This document shows, piece by piece, positions 24,866-33,972 of a DNA stretch of 64,000 nucleotides. Origin of the DNA: CAZUDO01 sp964618895 (lineage in GTDB: Bacteria > Desulfobacterota > Binatia > DP-6). The stretch lies in the NCBI GenBank assembly GCA_964618895.1, contig CAZUDO010000092.1:1-64000 (forward strand). Direction: 5' to 3'. The first letter of the stretch is position 1. Each line of letters begins with the position of its first letter. Both the position numbers and the translations under genes were made by a program. The notes beneath the pieces were generated by a model. The model saw only the letters and a list, made by a program, of their open reading frames with translations. It searched no databases and was not told where the DNA came from.

Positions 24866-25606
24866 ATGACGAAGTCGGAGATTCGCCAGAAAGTCTGGCA
24901 GTCGATTGAGCGGGAGGGTGTGGCGCGATTCCCCGGCGCGCTCGGTCGCATTCCCAACTTCGTAGGCGCCGAGCACGCGGCGCAGCTCCTGCGTGAAATG
25001 GCCGTCTGGCGGCGCGCGCTGGTCGTGGTCGTGAACCCCGATGCCCCGCAGCACCCGGTGCGTCGGCTCGCGCTCGCCGAGGGAAAGATCGTCTACATGG
25101 CGGTGCCCCAGCTCCGTACCGAGCGCTGCTTCGTCGAGATCGACCCGCAGCGCCTCGGCAAGAAGGCCGTGCTGGCGGCCAGCATCGCCGGCGCCTGCAA
25201 GTACGGACGCGCCGTGTCGCCGCGCGAGATGCGCACGGTCGACCTCGTCGTTTGTGGCTCCGTGGCGGTGGCCCGCGACGGCGCGCGCCTGGGCAAGGGT
25301 GGCGGCTACAGCGATCTCGAGTACGGGCTATTGCGCGAAGAGGGCAAGGTACGCGATTCCACACCCATCCTCACGACCGTGCATGCCGCCCAGGTCCTGA
25401 CCGAACGCATCGCGATGCTGCCACACGATCTGCCCGTCGACTTTCTCGTCACCCCCACCGAGGTGATCGCGACCCGTCCGGTCCATCCACGTCCACGCGG
25501 CATCTACTGGGACCTGCTCCGGCCGCTCAAGATCAACGGCATCCCGCTCCTCCGCAAACGCCTGAAACACGGAAGCACGGGCACGCTGTCGCCGCGACGG
25601 GTCTGA
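24866..25606 (+). CDS. 5-formyltetrahydrofolate cyclo-ligase family protein
   Basis: 246 aa. The MTHFS fold is seen in KSEIRQKVWQSIEREG near the N-terminus, a central strand VDLVVCGSVAVARDGARLG and the nucleotide-binding GARLGKGGGYSDLEY. True cyclo-ligases convert 5-formyl-THF to 5,10-methenyl-THF with ATP. This member is longer, with a C-terminal VIATRPVHPRPRGIYWDLL extension like the MTHFS-domain subgroup found in archaea and animals, whose activity is less sure. It stands 90 bases after trmI and may share its transcript. Confidence 0.82.
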   Translation: MTKSEIRQKVWQSIEREGVARFPGALGRIPNFVGAEHAAQLLREMAVWRRALVVVVNPDAPQHPVRRLALAEGKIVYMAVPQLRTERCFVEIDPQRLGKKAVLAASIAGACKYGRAVSPREMRTVDLVVCGSVAVARDGARLGKGGGYSDLEYGLLREEGKVRDSTPILTTVHAAQVLTERIAMLPHDLPVDFLVTPTEVIATRPVHPRPRGIYWDLLRPLKINGIPLLRKRLKHGSTGTLSPRRV

Positions 25607-25632
25607 TCGTCGGGCGCGTGTCGACGTTCGAG

Positions 25633-26385
25633 TCAGAGGACAGCCGCCAAGTCAGGCAGCGTCGTGAGCACGAAGCGCGGGGGTACGGCAGCGGCGGGGA
25701 CCCCCTGGGACGCGGCGTCGATCCATGCCGCATCCATGCCAGCCGCCCTCGCGGCCAGCACGTCCTCGGCGAACGTGTCACCGACGAACAGCGCCGCCTC
25801 TGCGGGCAGATCGATTCCTCGCAAGCCGGCCCGCACTAACACCGGATGGGGCTTTCGTACCCCGAGGGCCTCGGAGATCACCACGGTCTCGACGCTGGCC
25901 GCAATCCCGTGCCGCACGAGGATATGGTACGCTGCCGCCGTGTCGTCGAAGTTGCTCACCACCCCGAGGCGATAGCGTCCCCGCAGCGAGGCGAGCAGCG
26001 CAGCGTGCCTGGGTGGGAAGACCGTGGCCCCGGCAATGACCGCCAGGTGGGCACGCGAGAGGTGCACCGCTGCTTCCTCGAGATGATCCTCCGGGCATCC
26101 GATTCGGACCAGGGTGCGTCTGAACCGTTCCCGGGACGGCAGCTCGACGTGGCTCGTCGCGCGTGCCTGCGCCATCTCTTCACTGACCGTCCGGAGCGCC
26201 TGGGCGAACGTCGGCAGGCTGGTCTCCGGGACGAGTTCTGCGAGCAACTCCCGCAGTCCGCCGATGGTCGTCCGCACCTCCTGTCCGTCGATGGTGATGA
26301 CGGGCAGCCGGCCGGCGTCGATCTGCACGAGCGTGCCGAACAGATCGAAGAGGATGCCCCGGTACCCCCCTGCCACGGCCGTCAC
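25633..26385 (-). CDS. HAD-superfamily hydrolase
   Basis: 250-aa haloacid dehalogenase-like phosphatase. Motif I is ILFDLFGTLVQ (nucleophile Asp), motif II is VVSNFDDT, the Lys of motif III is in GVRKPHP, and motif IV is FVGDTFAEDVLAA. An inserted helical cap (about 30-120) makes it subclass C1. GTG 26385 overlaps the DUF4149 stop (GTGA). The substrate is unknown. It converges on the cyclo-ligase-like gene, 27 bases apart. Confidence 0.86.
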   Translation of the reverse strand: MTAVAGGYRGILFDLFGTLVQIDAGRLPVITIDGQEVRTTIGGLRELLAELVPETSLPTFAQALRTVSEEMAQARATSHVELPSRERFRRTLVRIGCPEDHLEEAAVHLSRAHLAVIAGATVFPPRHAALLASLRGRYRLGVVSNFDDTAAAYHILVRHGIAASVETVVISEALGVRKPHPVLVRAGLRGIDLPAEAALFVGDTFAEDVLAARAAGMDAAWIDAASQGVPAAAVPPRFVLTTLPDLAAVL

Positions 26386-26849
26386 TCGCGCAAGGCGGCC
26401 GCCGCACACCCCAGCCCGGCCAACCCGGCCACCAGCGCCAGACCGTTCAACGCAACCGCCTCGCGATGCAGCCGCCCGAAGTCCGGGCTGTCCGCCGGAG
26501 CCGTTCCCTCCGCGTGCAAGGCCGCCCGCAGCCGCTGCGTCTCTGGATACACGACACTGGCCGCCCAGACCGTGGCAGCAAGGCCGACCGCGTGGACACA
26601 CGCGGCCGCGTACCAGCGCCCGGACGCCGACGAGCCGCGACCGAGCAGAACCGCGCCGGCGACGGCCAATACCCCCGCAACGCGGCCGAGCCGGTAGTAC
26701 GGACCGAGGACGGCGCCGACGACGGCGCCAGCCTGCGGGGCCTCGAGGACACGAAACACCGCCGGCGCCACCACGAACGAGAAGCACACGATCGTCCCCA
26801 ACCACACGCCGGTGACGAGGAGATACCCCGTGCGGAGCGCTCCCTTCAC
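26382..26849 (-). CDS. DUF4149-type four-helix membrane protein
   Basis: 155 aa with four predicted transmembrane helices. The opening LRTGYLLVTGVWLGTIVCF and FVVAPAVFRVLEAPQAG match the DUF4149 family, an uncharacterised inner-membrane family. A late helix is LNGLALVAGLAGLGCAAAAL. GTG 26849 overlaps the upstream DUF2203 stop and the gene's own stop overlaps the HAD hydrolase, so the three are coupled. No catalytic residues are evident. Confidence 0.82.
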   Translation of the reverse strand: MKGALRTGYLLVTGVWLGTIVCFSFVVAPAVFRVLEAPQAGAVVGAVLGPYYRLGRVAGVLAVAGAVLLGRGSSASGRWYAAACVHAVGLAATVWAASVVYPETQRLRAALHAEGTAPADSPDFGRLHREAVALNGLALVAGLAGLGCAAAALRE

Positions 26850-27268
26850 TGGAGGTAGCGGGGTCCGCTTGCCCCGGGAAGCGGCTGACGGCCCGCGAAG
26901 CCGTGCTGCGGCCGATGCCAGAACGCCACCTCGGGCTCGCCGAACTGCCAGCACAGATAGATGACCTCCCCGTCGCGCTCCGCCGGAAAGTCGACCAGCC
27001 CCAGACGGACATCCTTGAAATGCGCGCCACTTTCCTCGATCTCCCCGACGATCGCATCGAGCTCCTCCACCAGCACGCGGGCCGTCGGCCGGCGGCGCAC
27101 GAGCTCGGCGGTGGAGACGGCGTCGATGGGGATGCCGTCTTCGCCCGCGAGACTCTGCAGCTCGTCTTGCAAGCGGAGAGCACCGCGCTGCAGACGCTCC
27201 ATCAGGATCTGCAGCCGGGGAACAACGGCGTTCGCTTCCTCGAGCCGGAACACGCGCTCTGGTCTCAC
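26846..27268 (-). CDS. DUF2203 family protein
   Basis: 140-aa soluble protein. FRLEEANAVVPRLQILMERL opens a helical hairpin. The conserved C-terminal segment runs DVRLGLVDFPAERDGEVIYLCW and GEPEVAFWHRPQHGFAGRQP, which is the DUF2203 signature. Function is unknown. It is first of three coupled genes and is divergent from lon, with about 155 bases between. The start is GTG 27268. Confidence 0.85.
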   Translation of the reverse strand: MRPERVFRLEEANAVVPRLQILMERLQRGALRLQDELQSLAGEDGIPIDAVSTAELVRRRPTARVLVEELDAIVGEIEESGAHFKDVRLGLVDFPAERDGEVIYLCWQFGEPEVAFWHRPQHGFAGRQPLPGASGPRYLQ

Positions 27269-27423
27269 CGGGCCGCGATGCTACCCACTCGGAGACGGAC
27301 TGTCGAGGGTGTCACCGTCGTGCGACCGTCCGGATACTCTTGTACGCTCGATACCCCTGCGTTAGAGTCCGCCGCATCCCGCTGCCTGTTCTGCATCCGC
27401 GCCACGGGCGACCACACTCACGC

Positions 27424-29877
27424 ATGGCCGACGACGATCCCACTCCAGAAGGGGAAGGTGATGCGCCGGAGAGCGCTCAGCGGTTCTTCGGTTTCGACGA
27501 AGACATCAGCGGCGTCGCGGTACCGAGCGAGCTGCCCATCCTTCCGCTGCGCGGCGTCGTCATCTTTCCCTCTGCGATCGTCCCGCTCCTGATCTCGCGC
27601 GGAGCGTCCCTGCGGCTGGTCGACACCTGCCTGCAGGGTGACCGTATGCTCGGCCTCCTGGCCCAGAGGAACCCCGAGGAAGAGAGCCCCCCACCCGCCA
27701 CCCTTACCACGCGCGGCACGGCAGGCCGCATCCTGAAGATGCTCAAGTACCCCGATGGGAGCGTCCGCATTCTCATCCAGGGGCTCCGGCGGATCGAAGT
27801 CACCAGCTTCACCCAGCACGAGCCCTTCTTCCGGGCACACGTGCGCCACCTGCACGATGTCTTTCAGCCCTCGAAAGACGTCGAAGCGGTGCAGGCGCAC
27901 ATGGTGAACCAATTCGCCAAGTTCGTCTCGATGATCCCGTACCTGCCCGACGAGCTCCAGATCGTGGTCATGAACATCAAGGATCCGGGGAAGGTGTCGG
28001 ATCTGATCGCCTCGAACCTGAACATCTCGGTCGACGAGAAGCAGGACCTGCTGGCCACCCTGGACGTGCGTGCCCGCCTCGACAAGCTCTCGGGCATCTT
28101 GAGCCGCGAGATCGAGCTCCTGGAACTCGGCCACAAGATCCAGTCCCAGGTCCAATCCGAGCTCAGCAAGAGCCAGAAGGAGTTCTACCTCCGCCAGCAG
28201 CTGAAGGCGATCCAGAAGGAACTGGGCGAAGGGGACGCGCGCACCGCCGAGATCGACGACCTGCGGCGGCGCGTGGAGGAGGCGCGCATGCCGCCCGAGG
28301 CGCGCAAGGCTGCCGACCACGAGCTCGATAGACTGCGCCTGATCCCGCCCGAGTCGGCCGAGCATACGGTCGTGCGCACCTACCTCGAGTGGCTGGTCAC
28401 CCTCCCCTGGGCGACCGCGACCGAAGACAACCTGGACCTGCACCACGCCCGGCGCGTCCTCGACGAGGACCACTTCGACCTCGACAAGATCAAGGATCGC
28501 ATCCTCGAGTACCTGGCCGTCCGCAAGCTGCGCAAAGACCCCAAGAGCCCCATCTTGTGCTTCGTCGGTCCGCCGGGCGTGGGCAAGACCTCCCTGGGGC
28601 GGTCCATCGCGCGCGCGATGGAGCGCAAGTTCGTGCGCCTCTCCCTGGGCGGTATCCGCGACGAGGCCGATATCCGCGGGCACCGGCGGACCTACATCGG
28701 GGCACTCCCCGGTCGAATCATTCAGAACATCCGCAATGTCGGATCACGCAATCCGCTCTTCATGCTGGACGAGATCGACAAGCTCGGCATGGACTTCCGC
28801 GGCGACCCCGCCTCGGCGTTGCTCGAGGTCCTCGATCCCGAGCAGAACAACACCTTCCAGGATCACTACCTGGATGTTTCGTTCGACCTGCAGCAGGTCA
28901 TGTTCGTGACCACAGCCAATCTCCTCGACCCGATTCCGCCGCCGCTCCGCGATCGCATGGAGGTCATCGAGCTGTCGGGCTACAGCGAGGAGGACAAGCT
29001 CGAGATCGCGCGCCGGCACCTGATCTCCAAGCAACTCGACGAGAACGGCCTCACCGACCAGAACCTCCGCTTCGAGGACGACGCCGTGCTGCACATCGTC
29101 CGGGCGCACACGCGCGAAGCGGGGCTGCGCAACCTCGAGCGCGAGATTGGGCGCGTGTGCCGGAAGGTGGCACGCGGCATCACAGAGGGGCGCACCGCAC
29201 CCGTCAACTGCACGGCCGAGACCGTCCGGGAGTACCTCGGCCCGGAGCGCTTCTTCTCCGAGATCGCCGAGCGGACGTTCGAGCCGGGCATCGCCGTCGG
29301 GCTGGCGTGGACACCCGACGGCGGGGACATCTTGTTCATCGAATCCACTCGCATGGCGGGCAAGAAAGGGCTGACGCTCACGGGCCAGCTGGGCGACGTG
29401 ATGAAAGAATCCGCCCAAGCGGCTCTCAGTTACGTGCGTGCGCGCGCGGATCGGCTCGGGATCCCGCCGGACTTCTTCGAGTCGTCGGACATCCATCTGC
29501 ACGTCCCGGCGGGCGGCGTCCCCAAGGACGGCCCCTCGGCCGGTGTCACCATGACCACGTCGCTCGCCTCCCTGCTCACCAGCCGTCCGGTGCGATCGCA
29601 CGTGGCCATGACCGGAGAGATCACGCTGCGCGGACGCGTGCTGCCGGTCGGCGGCATCAAGGAGAAGGTGCTCGCAGCCAAGCGGGCCGGCATCGAAACC
29701 GTGATCCTGCCGCAGCGCAACCAGAAGGACCTCGAGGACGTGCCGGCCACGGTCCGCGCGGCCCTCCGCTTCGTGTTCGTCGAGACGATGGACGAGGTGC
29801 TCGATCACGCCCTTGAGCCCATCCGTCGAGACGCCATCGTTCCCGAGGGCCTCGCGCCCCGGACGATCCACGCCTGA
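27424..29877 (+). CDS. lon: ATP-dependent protease Lon
   Basis: 817-aa LonA protease that degrades misfolded and regulatory proteins in the cytoplasm. The N-terminal substrate domain opens with LPILPLRGVVIFPSAIVPLL, a coiled coil follows, then the AAA+ module with GPPGVGKTS (about 382) and MLDEIDKLG. The C-terminal protease has Ser about 705 in PKDGPSAGVT and Lys about 746 in GGIKEKVLAA. ATG 27424 starts MADDDPTPEG, an acidic leader. Full length with all motifs intact. Confidence 0.96.
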   Translation: MADDDPTPEGEGDAPESAQRFFGFDEDISGVAVPSELPILPLRGVVIFPSAIVPLLISRGASLRLVDTCLQGDRMLGLLAQRNPEEESPPPATLTTRGTAGRILKMLKYPDGSVRILIQGLRRIEVTSFTQHEPFFRAHVRHLHDVFQPSKDVEAVQAHMVNQFAKFVSMIPYLPDELQIVVMNIKDPGKVSDLIASNLNISVDEKQDLLATLDVRARLDKLSGILSREIELLELGHKIQSQVQSELSKSQKEFYLRQQLKAIQKELGEGDARTAEIDDLRRRVEEARMPPEARKAADHELDRLRLIPPESAEHTVVRTYLEWLVTLPWATATEDNLDLHHARRVLDEDHFDLDKIKDRILEYLAVRKLRKDPKSPILCFVGPPGVGKTSLGRSIARAMERKFVRLSLGGIRDEADIRGHRRTYIGALPGRIIQNIRNVGSRNPLFMLDEIDKLGMDFRGDPASALLEVLDPEQNNTFQDHYLDVSFDLQQVMFVTTANLLDPIPPPLRDRMEVIELSGYSEEDKLEIARRHLISKQLDENGLTDQNLRFEDDAVLHIVRAHTREAGLRNLEREIGRVCRKVARGITEGRTAPVNCTAETVREYLGPERFFSEIAERTFEPGIAVGLAWTPDGGDILFIESTRMAGKKGLTLTGQLGDVMKESAQAALSYVRARADRLGIPPDFFESSDIHLHVPAGGVPKDGPSAGVTMTTSLASLLTSRPVRSHVAMTGEITLRGRVLPVGGIKEKVLAAKRAGIETVILPQRNQKDLEDVPATVRAALRFVFVETMDEVLDHALEPIRRDAIVPEGLAPRTIHA

Positions 29878-29925
29878 CACCCCGGCGTTCGCACGCTACC
29901 GCCGGAGTCGCTACAGTCGCCCGCG

Positions 29926-30927
29926 ATGCCGGAGCTTCGCAAGGATCCGACCGTCGGACGGTGGGTAGCCATCGACACCGAACGCGTCCGGTCGCCGCGC
30001 GACTTCGTCCGGCCGCGCCCGCCGCGTCGCGGCGGGCCCTGTGCCTTCTGTCCCGGCCACGAGCGCGAGACCCCGCCCGAGATCCTCGCCTACCGCGACC
30101 CGCCCGGTTCACCCGCCAACGCCCCGGGTTGGCGGGTGCGCGTCGTCCCGAACAAGTTTCCCGCCCTGCGGGTCGAAGGGGACCTCGAGCGCCGTGGGGA
30201 CGGATTGTACGATCTCATGAACGGTCGGGGGGCGCACGAGGTGATAATCGAATCCCCCGCCCACGACCAGACCCTCGCCTCCCTGCCCCCGTCGGCGATC
30301 CAGGACGTTGTGCGCGCGTACCGCGAACGCATCCTCGATCTCCGGTGCGACGAGCGCCTTCGTTCCGTTCTGATCCTGCGCCATCACGGGCTCATGGCCG
30401 GCATCGACCACGAGCACCCGCACTCGCAACTGCTCGCCGCCCCCATCGTTCCGATGGCGGTGAGTGCTGAGATCGATCACGCCCGGACATACTACACCTA
30501 CCGCGAGCGGTGCCTGTTCTGCGACATCCTCCGCCAGGAGATCGACCACGGCACGCGTCTGGTGGCGGTTTCGTCGCACGTGGTCGCGTTCGCCCCGTTC
30601 GCAGCCCGTTTCCCGTTCGAGACCTGGCTGATGCCCCGCCACCATGCCGCCGCGTTCGAGAGTGCGGACGATGCGGTGTTGCGCGACCTGGCCTCCATCC
30701 TGCGCACCGTCCTGCGCAAGCTGGAGCATACGCTCGCGGACCCACCCCACACCCTGTTGTTGCACAGTGCGCCGTTCGGAGACGGTGAGAGTCCCTCATA
30801 CCACTGGCACGTCGAAATCGTCCCGACCCTGGTGGGCGTCGGGGACTTCGAATGGGGCACGGGACTCCACCTCAATCCGCTCCCGCCCGAGGACGCCGCC
30901 CGCGTCCTGCGCGACGCTGCCAACTAG
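29926..30927 (+). CDS. galT: Galactose-1-phosphate uridylyltransferase
   Basis: 333-aa HIT-superfamily enzyme that exchanges UDP between UDP-glucose and galactose-1-phosphate (Leloir pathway). Seen are the zinc cysteines CAFCPGHE, the WRVRVVPNKFPA segment, the active site DHEHPHSQLLA (the HxH dyad; Ser replaces the usual Gly) and the zinc/HWHVEI region near the end. The stop TAG lies on the CTAG palindrome that also holds the stop of the convergent phosphatase gene, leaving no room for a terminator. No other galactose gene is adjacent, so a role in making or recycling surface-sugar donors is possible. Confidence 0.92.
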   Translation: MPELRKDPTVGRWVAIDTERVRSPRDFVRPRPPRRGGPCAFCPGHERETPPEILAYRDPPGSPANAPGWRVRVVPNKFPALRVEGDLERRGDGLYDLMNGRGAHEVIIESPAHDQTLASLPPSAIQDVVRAYRERILDLRCDERLRSVLILRHHGLMAGIDHEHPHSQLLAAPIVPMAVSAEIDHARTYYTYRERCLFCDILRQEIDHGTRLVAVSSHVVAFAPFAARFPFETWLMPRHHAAAFESADDAVLRDLASILRTVLRKLEHTLADPPHTLLLHSAPFGDGESPSYHWHVEIVPTLVGVGDFEWGTGLHLNPLPPEDAARVLRDAAN

Positions 30928-31595
30928 CGTATCGCGCCGGCCACCAGGGCCACGATCTCGGCCGGGTGTGTGACCAACTGCTCCGGACGGGCAGCCCGCA
31001 ACGCCTCGGGAACGATTCCCCACTCGACGCCGCAGAACGCGATCCCGGCATTTCGCGCGGTATCGACGTCGATCCGCGAGTCGCCCACGAGCAACATACG
31101 CTCGCGGGGCGTGCCGGTGTGTGCGCACAGAAGGTTGATGCCGGCAGGGTCCGGCTTGCGCACGGACAAGGAGTCGCCACCGATCACGTCGACGAATCGT
31201 TCATGCAACCCGAGGCCATCCAGGATCGCCCGGCTGAACGCGATCGGCTTGTTGGTGAGCACCGACAGGGCCACCCCACGCTCCGCGAGCTCGGCGAGTG
31301 CCTCGGGGATACCCGGGTACGGACGCGTCGCGTCGAGCAGATGGGTGCGATAGTGCACCAGGAACGTGGCCACGGCCCGCTCGACGATCGCGGCGTCCAC
31401 ATCGCCCAGCGCCCGCTCGACCAGGACACGTGCGCCCTCGCCGACGTAACGGTAGAGTGTCTCGGGCGCCTGCAGAGGAAGCCCCAGGGTGCCGAGGACG
31501 TGATTCACGGCGGCAACCAGATCGGCGCGCGAGTCGACCAAGGTACCGTCGAGGTCGAACGTAACGTGCTCGTAGACGAGCGACGAAGGGATCAC
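30924..31595 (-). CDS. gph: HAD phosphatase, phosphoglycolate phosphatase-like
   Basis: 223 aa. Motif I VTFDLDGTLVDSRADL, motif II SVLTNKP, Lys in VRKPDP, and motif IV LLVGDSRIDVDTARNAG are those of Gph-type phosphatases, which remove 2-phosphoglycolate made during DNA repair and oxygen metabolism. The cap is the helical type between motifs I and II. Start GTG 31595. It overlaps galT tail-to-tail by three bases. Other small phosphate esters cannot be excluded. Confidence 0.85.
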   Translation of the reverse strand: MIPSSLVYEHVTFDLDGTLVDSRADLVAAVNHVLGTLGLPLQAPETLYRYVGEGARVLVERALGDVDAAIVERAVATFLVHYRTHLLDATRPYPGIPEALAELAERGVALSVLTNKPIAFSRAILDGLGLHERFVDVIGGDSLSVRKPDPAGINLLCAHTGTPRERMLLVGDSRIDVDTARNAGIAFCGVEWGIVPEALRAARPEQLVTHPAEIVALVAGAIR

Positions 31596-31616
31596 GGTCG
31601 GAGAATGGAGACCGCG

Positions 31617-31976
31617 CTACGCCGAGAACGACGACCCGCAGCCGCAGGTGTGCGTCGCCTTCGGGTTCGAGAACTTGAACCCACCACCGTGCAGGCTACT
31701 GACGAAGTCGATCTGCGTGCCGTTCAGGTACTGAGCGCTGGTCGGGTCGATCACCACCCGGATACCCTCGTACTCGACGGTCACGTCATCCCCCTGCGGT
31801 TGCTCATCGAAACCCAGCTGGTAGCTGAACCCGGAGCAGCCCCCGCCCACCACCGATACCCGAAGCACATGCGCGTCGGGGAAACCTTCCTTCGTTCGGG
31901 TCTGGCGGACCATCTCGACCGCCTTCGGGGTGAGGGTCACCAATCCGGGCTCTGTCCCCACCGTGGCGTCGCTCAT
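31617..31976 (-). CDS. erpA: A-type iron-sulfur carrier (ErpA/IscA family)
   Basis: 119-aa scaffold/carrier that passes Fe-S clusters to apoproteins. The conserved Cys set is present: GGGCSGFSYQLGFDE in the middle and HTCGCGSSFS at the C-terminus. The usual LHGGGFKFSNPKA segment precedes the last pair. Start ATG 31976. No isc or suf genes are nearby. It stands just downstream of nothing on its own strand and is divergent from the sensor kinase, so its promoter should lie in 31977-32120. Confidence 0.93.
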   Translation of the reverse strand: MSDATVGTEPGLVTLTPKAVEMVRQTRTKEGFPDAHVLRVSVVGGGCSGFSYQLGFDEQPQGDDVTVEYEGIRVVIDPTSAQYLNGTQIDFVSSLHGGGFKFSNPKATHTCGCGSSFSA

Positions 31977-32122
31977 GGGCCCACGATAAGAAGCGGAGCC
32001 TCGAAAGTCAACGTGAGCGCGCGGTATCTACCCGACCGGACCGGGAGCTTGCCGATTCTCCGTTTTCGTGCGCTGATGCGAGACGCCGCGTCGAACAGCC
32101 GCTCAGGCGATGCCCTCTCGGA

Positions 32123-32138
32123 TGGCACATCGGTTGCT
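32123..32138 (+). promoter_or_regulatory. Candidate sigma-54 (-24/-12) promoter
   Basis: TGGCACATCGGTTGCT matches the sigma-54 consensus TGGCACG-N4-TTGCW at every fixed position except one (A for G at position 7), with the correct 10-base GG-to-GC spacing. It lies in the divergent gap before the sensor kinase; transcription would start near 32150, about 20 bases before ATG 32170. An NtrC-type activator is encoded elsewhere in the window. This is a single sequence match, not proof. Confidence 0.5.
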
Positions 32139-32169
32139 GACCATGACGAGGACTAAAGCAGGCGCCAGG

Positions 32170-33972
32170 ATGAGAACCGGACCCCGATCAGCCCCCTTCG
32201 GCATCGCACGTGGCTCGCGTCGCGTACCCGCCCTGGAAGCCTTCTCGCGAACCGAGAAGATCATCGCCTTCTGCCGTGTCCTGCTGGCGATGGCAACTCT
32301 CGTGGTGGTGGGGCTGGATTCCAGAGCCCAGGCCGCCCAGCCGACCCCCGGGACCCTGCTCCTCGTCGCCTACGCCGCGTACAGCGGGCTCCTCTTCCTC
32401 CAGGTACGCGCCGAGCGCCTGCGGCAGGAACTGGTCGCGCCCTACTCTACGGCCGCAGACGTCGTGTGGATATCGCTCATCAGCGTATTCACCGAGGGCG
32501 GCGTGAGTCCGTTCTTCTTGCTGCACGTGTTCGTCATCTCGAGTGTCAGCGTCCGCTGGGGGCTTCGCGCCACGATGGCCGTCACCCTGCTGCTGGCAGC
32601 GCTCTATCCCGTGACGCCGTTGCTCGCCAGCTGGTTGCTCGCGGCTGACGAACTCGGCTTCCGCCGGCCCCACCTCGTGCGCCCGATCTATCTCCTCGTC
32701 CTCGGGTACCTGATCGGCTACCTCGGCGAGCACGAGCGTCGGTCCAAGCGCAAACTCGGCTTCATGCTCGAGTTGCCAGCCGCCTTCCGGCGCAACCGTC
32801 CCCCGGGCCGCGCGCTGGCACGCATGATGGGGCGCACACTCGTGCACTTCGAAGCGCAACGCGCCCTGCTCGTGCTCCGCGACCCCGACACCGGACGCTA
32901 CGTCACCTGGGACGTGGCCCGGCCGGGGCGCCACACTCGTGTGGGCCTGCGCATCACGGAAGCCGATCCGCTCCCTGTGCCGTTCGCCACACCCGCCGAA
33001 GGGTTCCTGGCCAACGACCTCCGACCGGGCACGGGAACCGCCCTCTGCTACGACGTGCTCACCGGAGCAATCACTCGAAAGACCATCACGCCGGTCCTCG
33101 CGCTGCCCGATCCCGGCGCGGCGCAAGCGCTGATCGCTGCGCCCATCCTACTCCAGCTCGAATGCCGGGGACATGCACTGGTCATCCGGGAGGCACGCGG
33201 CAAATTCACCCGCGACGATCTCGAGTTCCTGCTCCTCCTCGTCGGGCAGGCCGCTGCCGGCTTCGAAAACGTCCGCCTGCAGGAGAAGGCAGAAGAGATC
33301 GCGGTGCTCGAAGAGCGCGCGCGGATCGCACGGGATCTGCACGATGGCTTCATCCAGTCGCTGGCCGGCATCGACCTCCGTCTCGAGGCCGTAAAGCTGC
33401 TCTTCCGACGCGACCCGACGCGCATTCCGCGCGCCCTCGAGGAACTGCATCAGGCGGTCGACCGCGGCTACCGCGACGTCCGCCAGTACATGACCCGCCT
33501 GCGGGCCCCGCGGCGTACCGCCGACGACCTGTGGTCGTCGCTCGACTGCTTGGCCGGGGAGTTCGCGTCCCGGGATCGCCTGCAGGTCCATGTCGAACTC
33601 CCGACCACCGTGGCGCAGCTACCGGCTGCCGCGGGCCACGAACTCGCCCACATCGTCCGCGAAGCCTTGCAGAACGCCGTCCGGCACGGAAATGCTACCC
33701 AAGCCGTGGTCAAGGTGGGAGCTCGACCGTCGCACCTCTATCTGGTCGTGCGCGACAACGGTTCGGGTTTCCGCAGCAACAACGGCAGCATCGATGCCGA
33801 TGGGTTTCTGGCCCCCACGGCTGCCCCTTGGTCCATCCGGGAGCGCACCGCGGCACTGGGCGGCTCCCTGCATATTCGGACCCAGCCGGGCCATGGGTCC
33901 GAGATCATGGTGATGATCCCCGCCGGCGAGCATACCGGCCGGCCCGCTTCTGATCGGAGGATGCGCGCATGA
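32170..33972 (+). CDS. NarL-type sensor histidine kinase
   Basis: About 600 aa. The N-terminal region has six or so hydrophobic helices (about 25-180, e.g. FFLLHVFVISSVSV), then a GAF-like segment (about 200-370), a HisKA_3 phosphoacceptor ARIARDLHDGFIQSLAG with His391, and a HATPase domain with REALQNAVRHGNA (N-box) and DNGSGF (G1). It phosphorylates the NarL/LuxR-type regulator whose ATG overlaps its TGA. The signal is unknown; a membrane-embedded sensor is likely. Start uncertain: ATGs at 32110, 32125, 32146 and 32170 are in frame; 32170 is preferred because the sigma-54-like element would otherwise sit inside the gene. Confidence 0.87.
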   Translation: MRTGPRSAPFGIARGSRRVPALEAFSRTEKIIAFCRVLLAMATLVVVGLDSRAQAAQPTPGTLLLVAYAAYSGLLFLQVRAERLRQELVAPYSTAADVVWISLISVFTEGGVSPFFLLHVFVISSVSVRWGLRATMAVTLLLAALYPVTPLLASWLLAADELGFRRPHLVRPIYLLVLGYLIGYLGEHERRSKRKLGFMLELPAAFRRNRPPGRALARMMGRTLVHFEAQRALLVLRDPDTGRYVTWDVARPGRHTRVGLRITEADPLPVPFATPAEGFLANDLRPGTGTALCYDVLTGAITRKTITPVLALPDPGAAQALIAAPILLQLECRGHALVIREARGKFTRDDLEFLLLLVGQAAAGFENVRLQEKAEEIAVLEERARIARDLHDGFIQSLAGIDLRLEAVKLLFRRDPTRIPRALEELHQAVDRGYRDVRQYMTRLRAPRRTADDLWSSLDCLAGEFASRDRLQVHVELPTTVAQLPAAAGHELAHIVREALQNAVRHGNATQAVVKVGARPSHLYLVVRDNGSGFRSNNGSIDADGFLAPTAAPWSIRERTAALGGSLHIRTQPGHGSEIMVMIPAGEHTGRPASDRRMRA

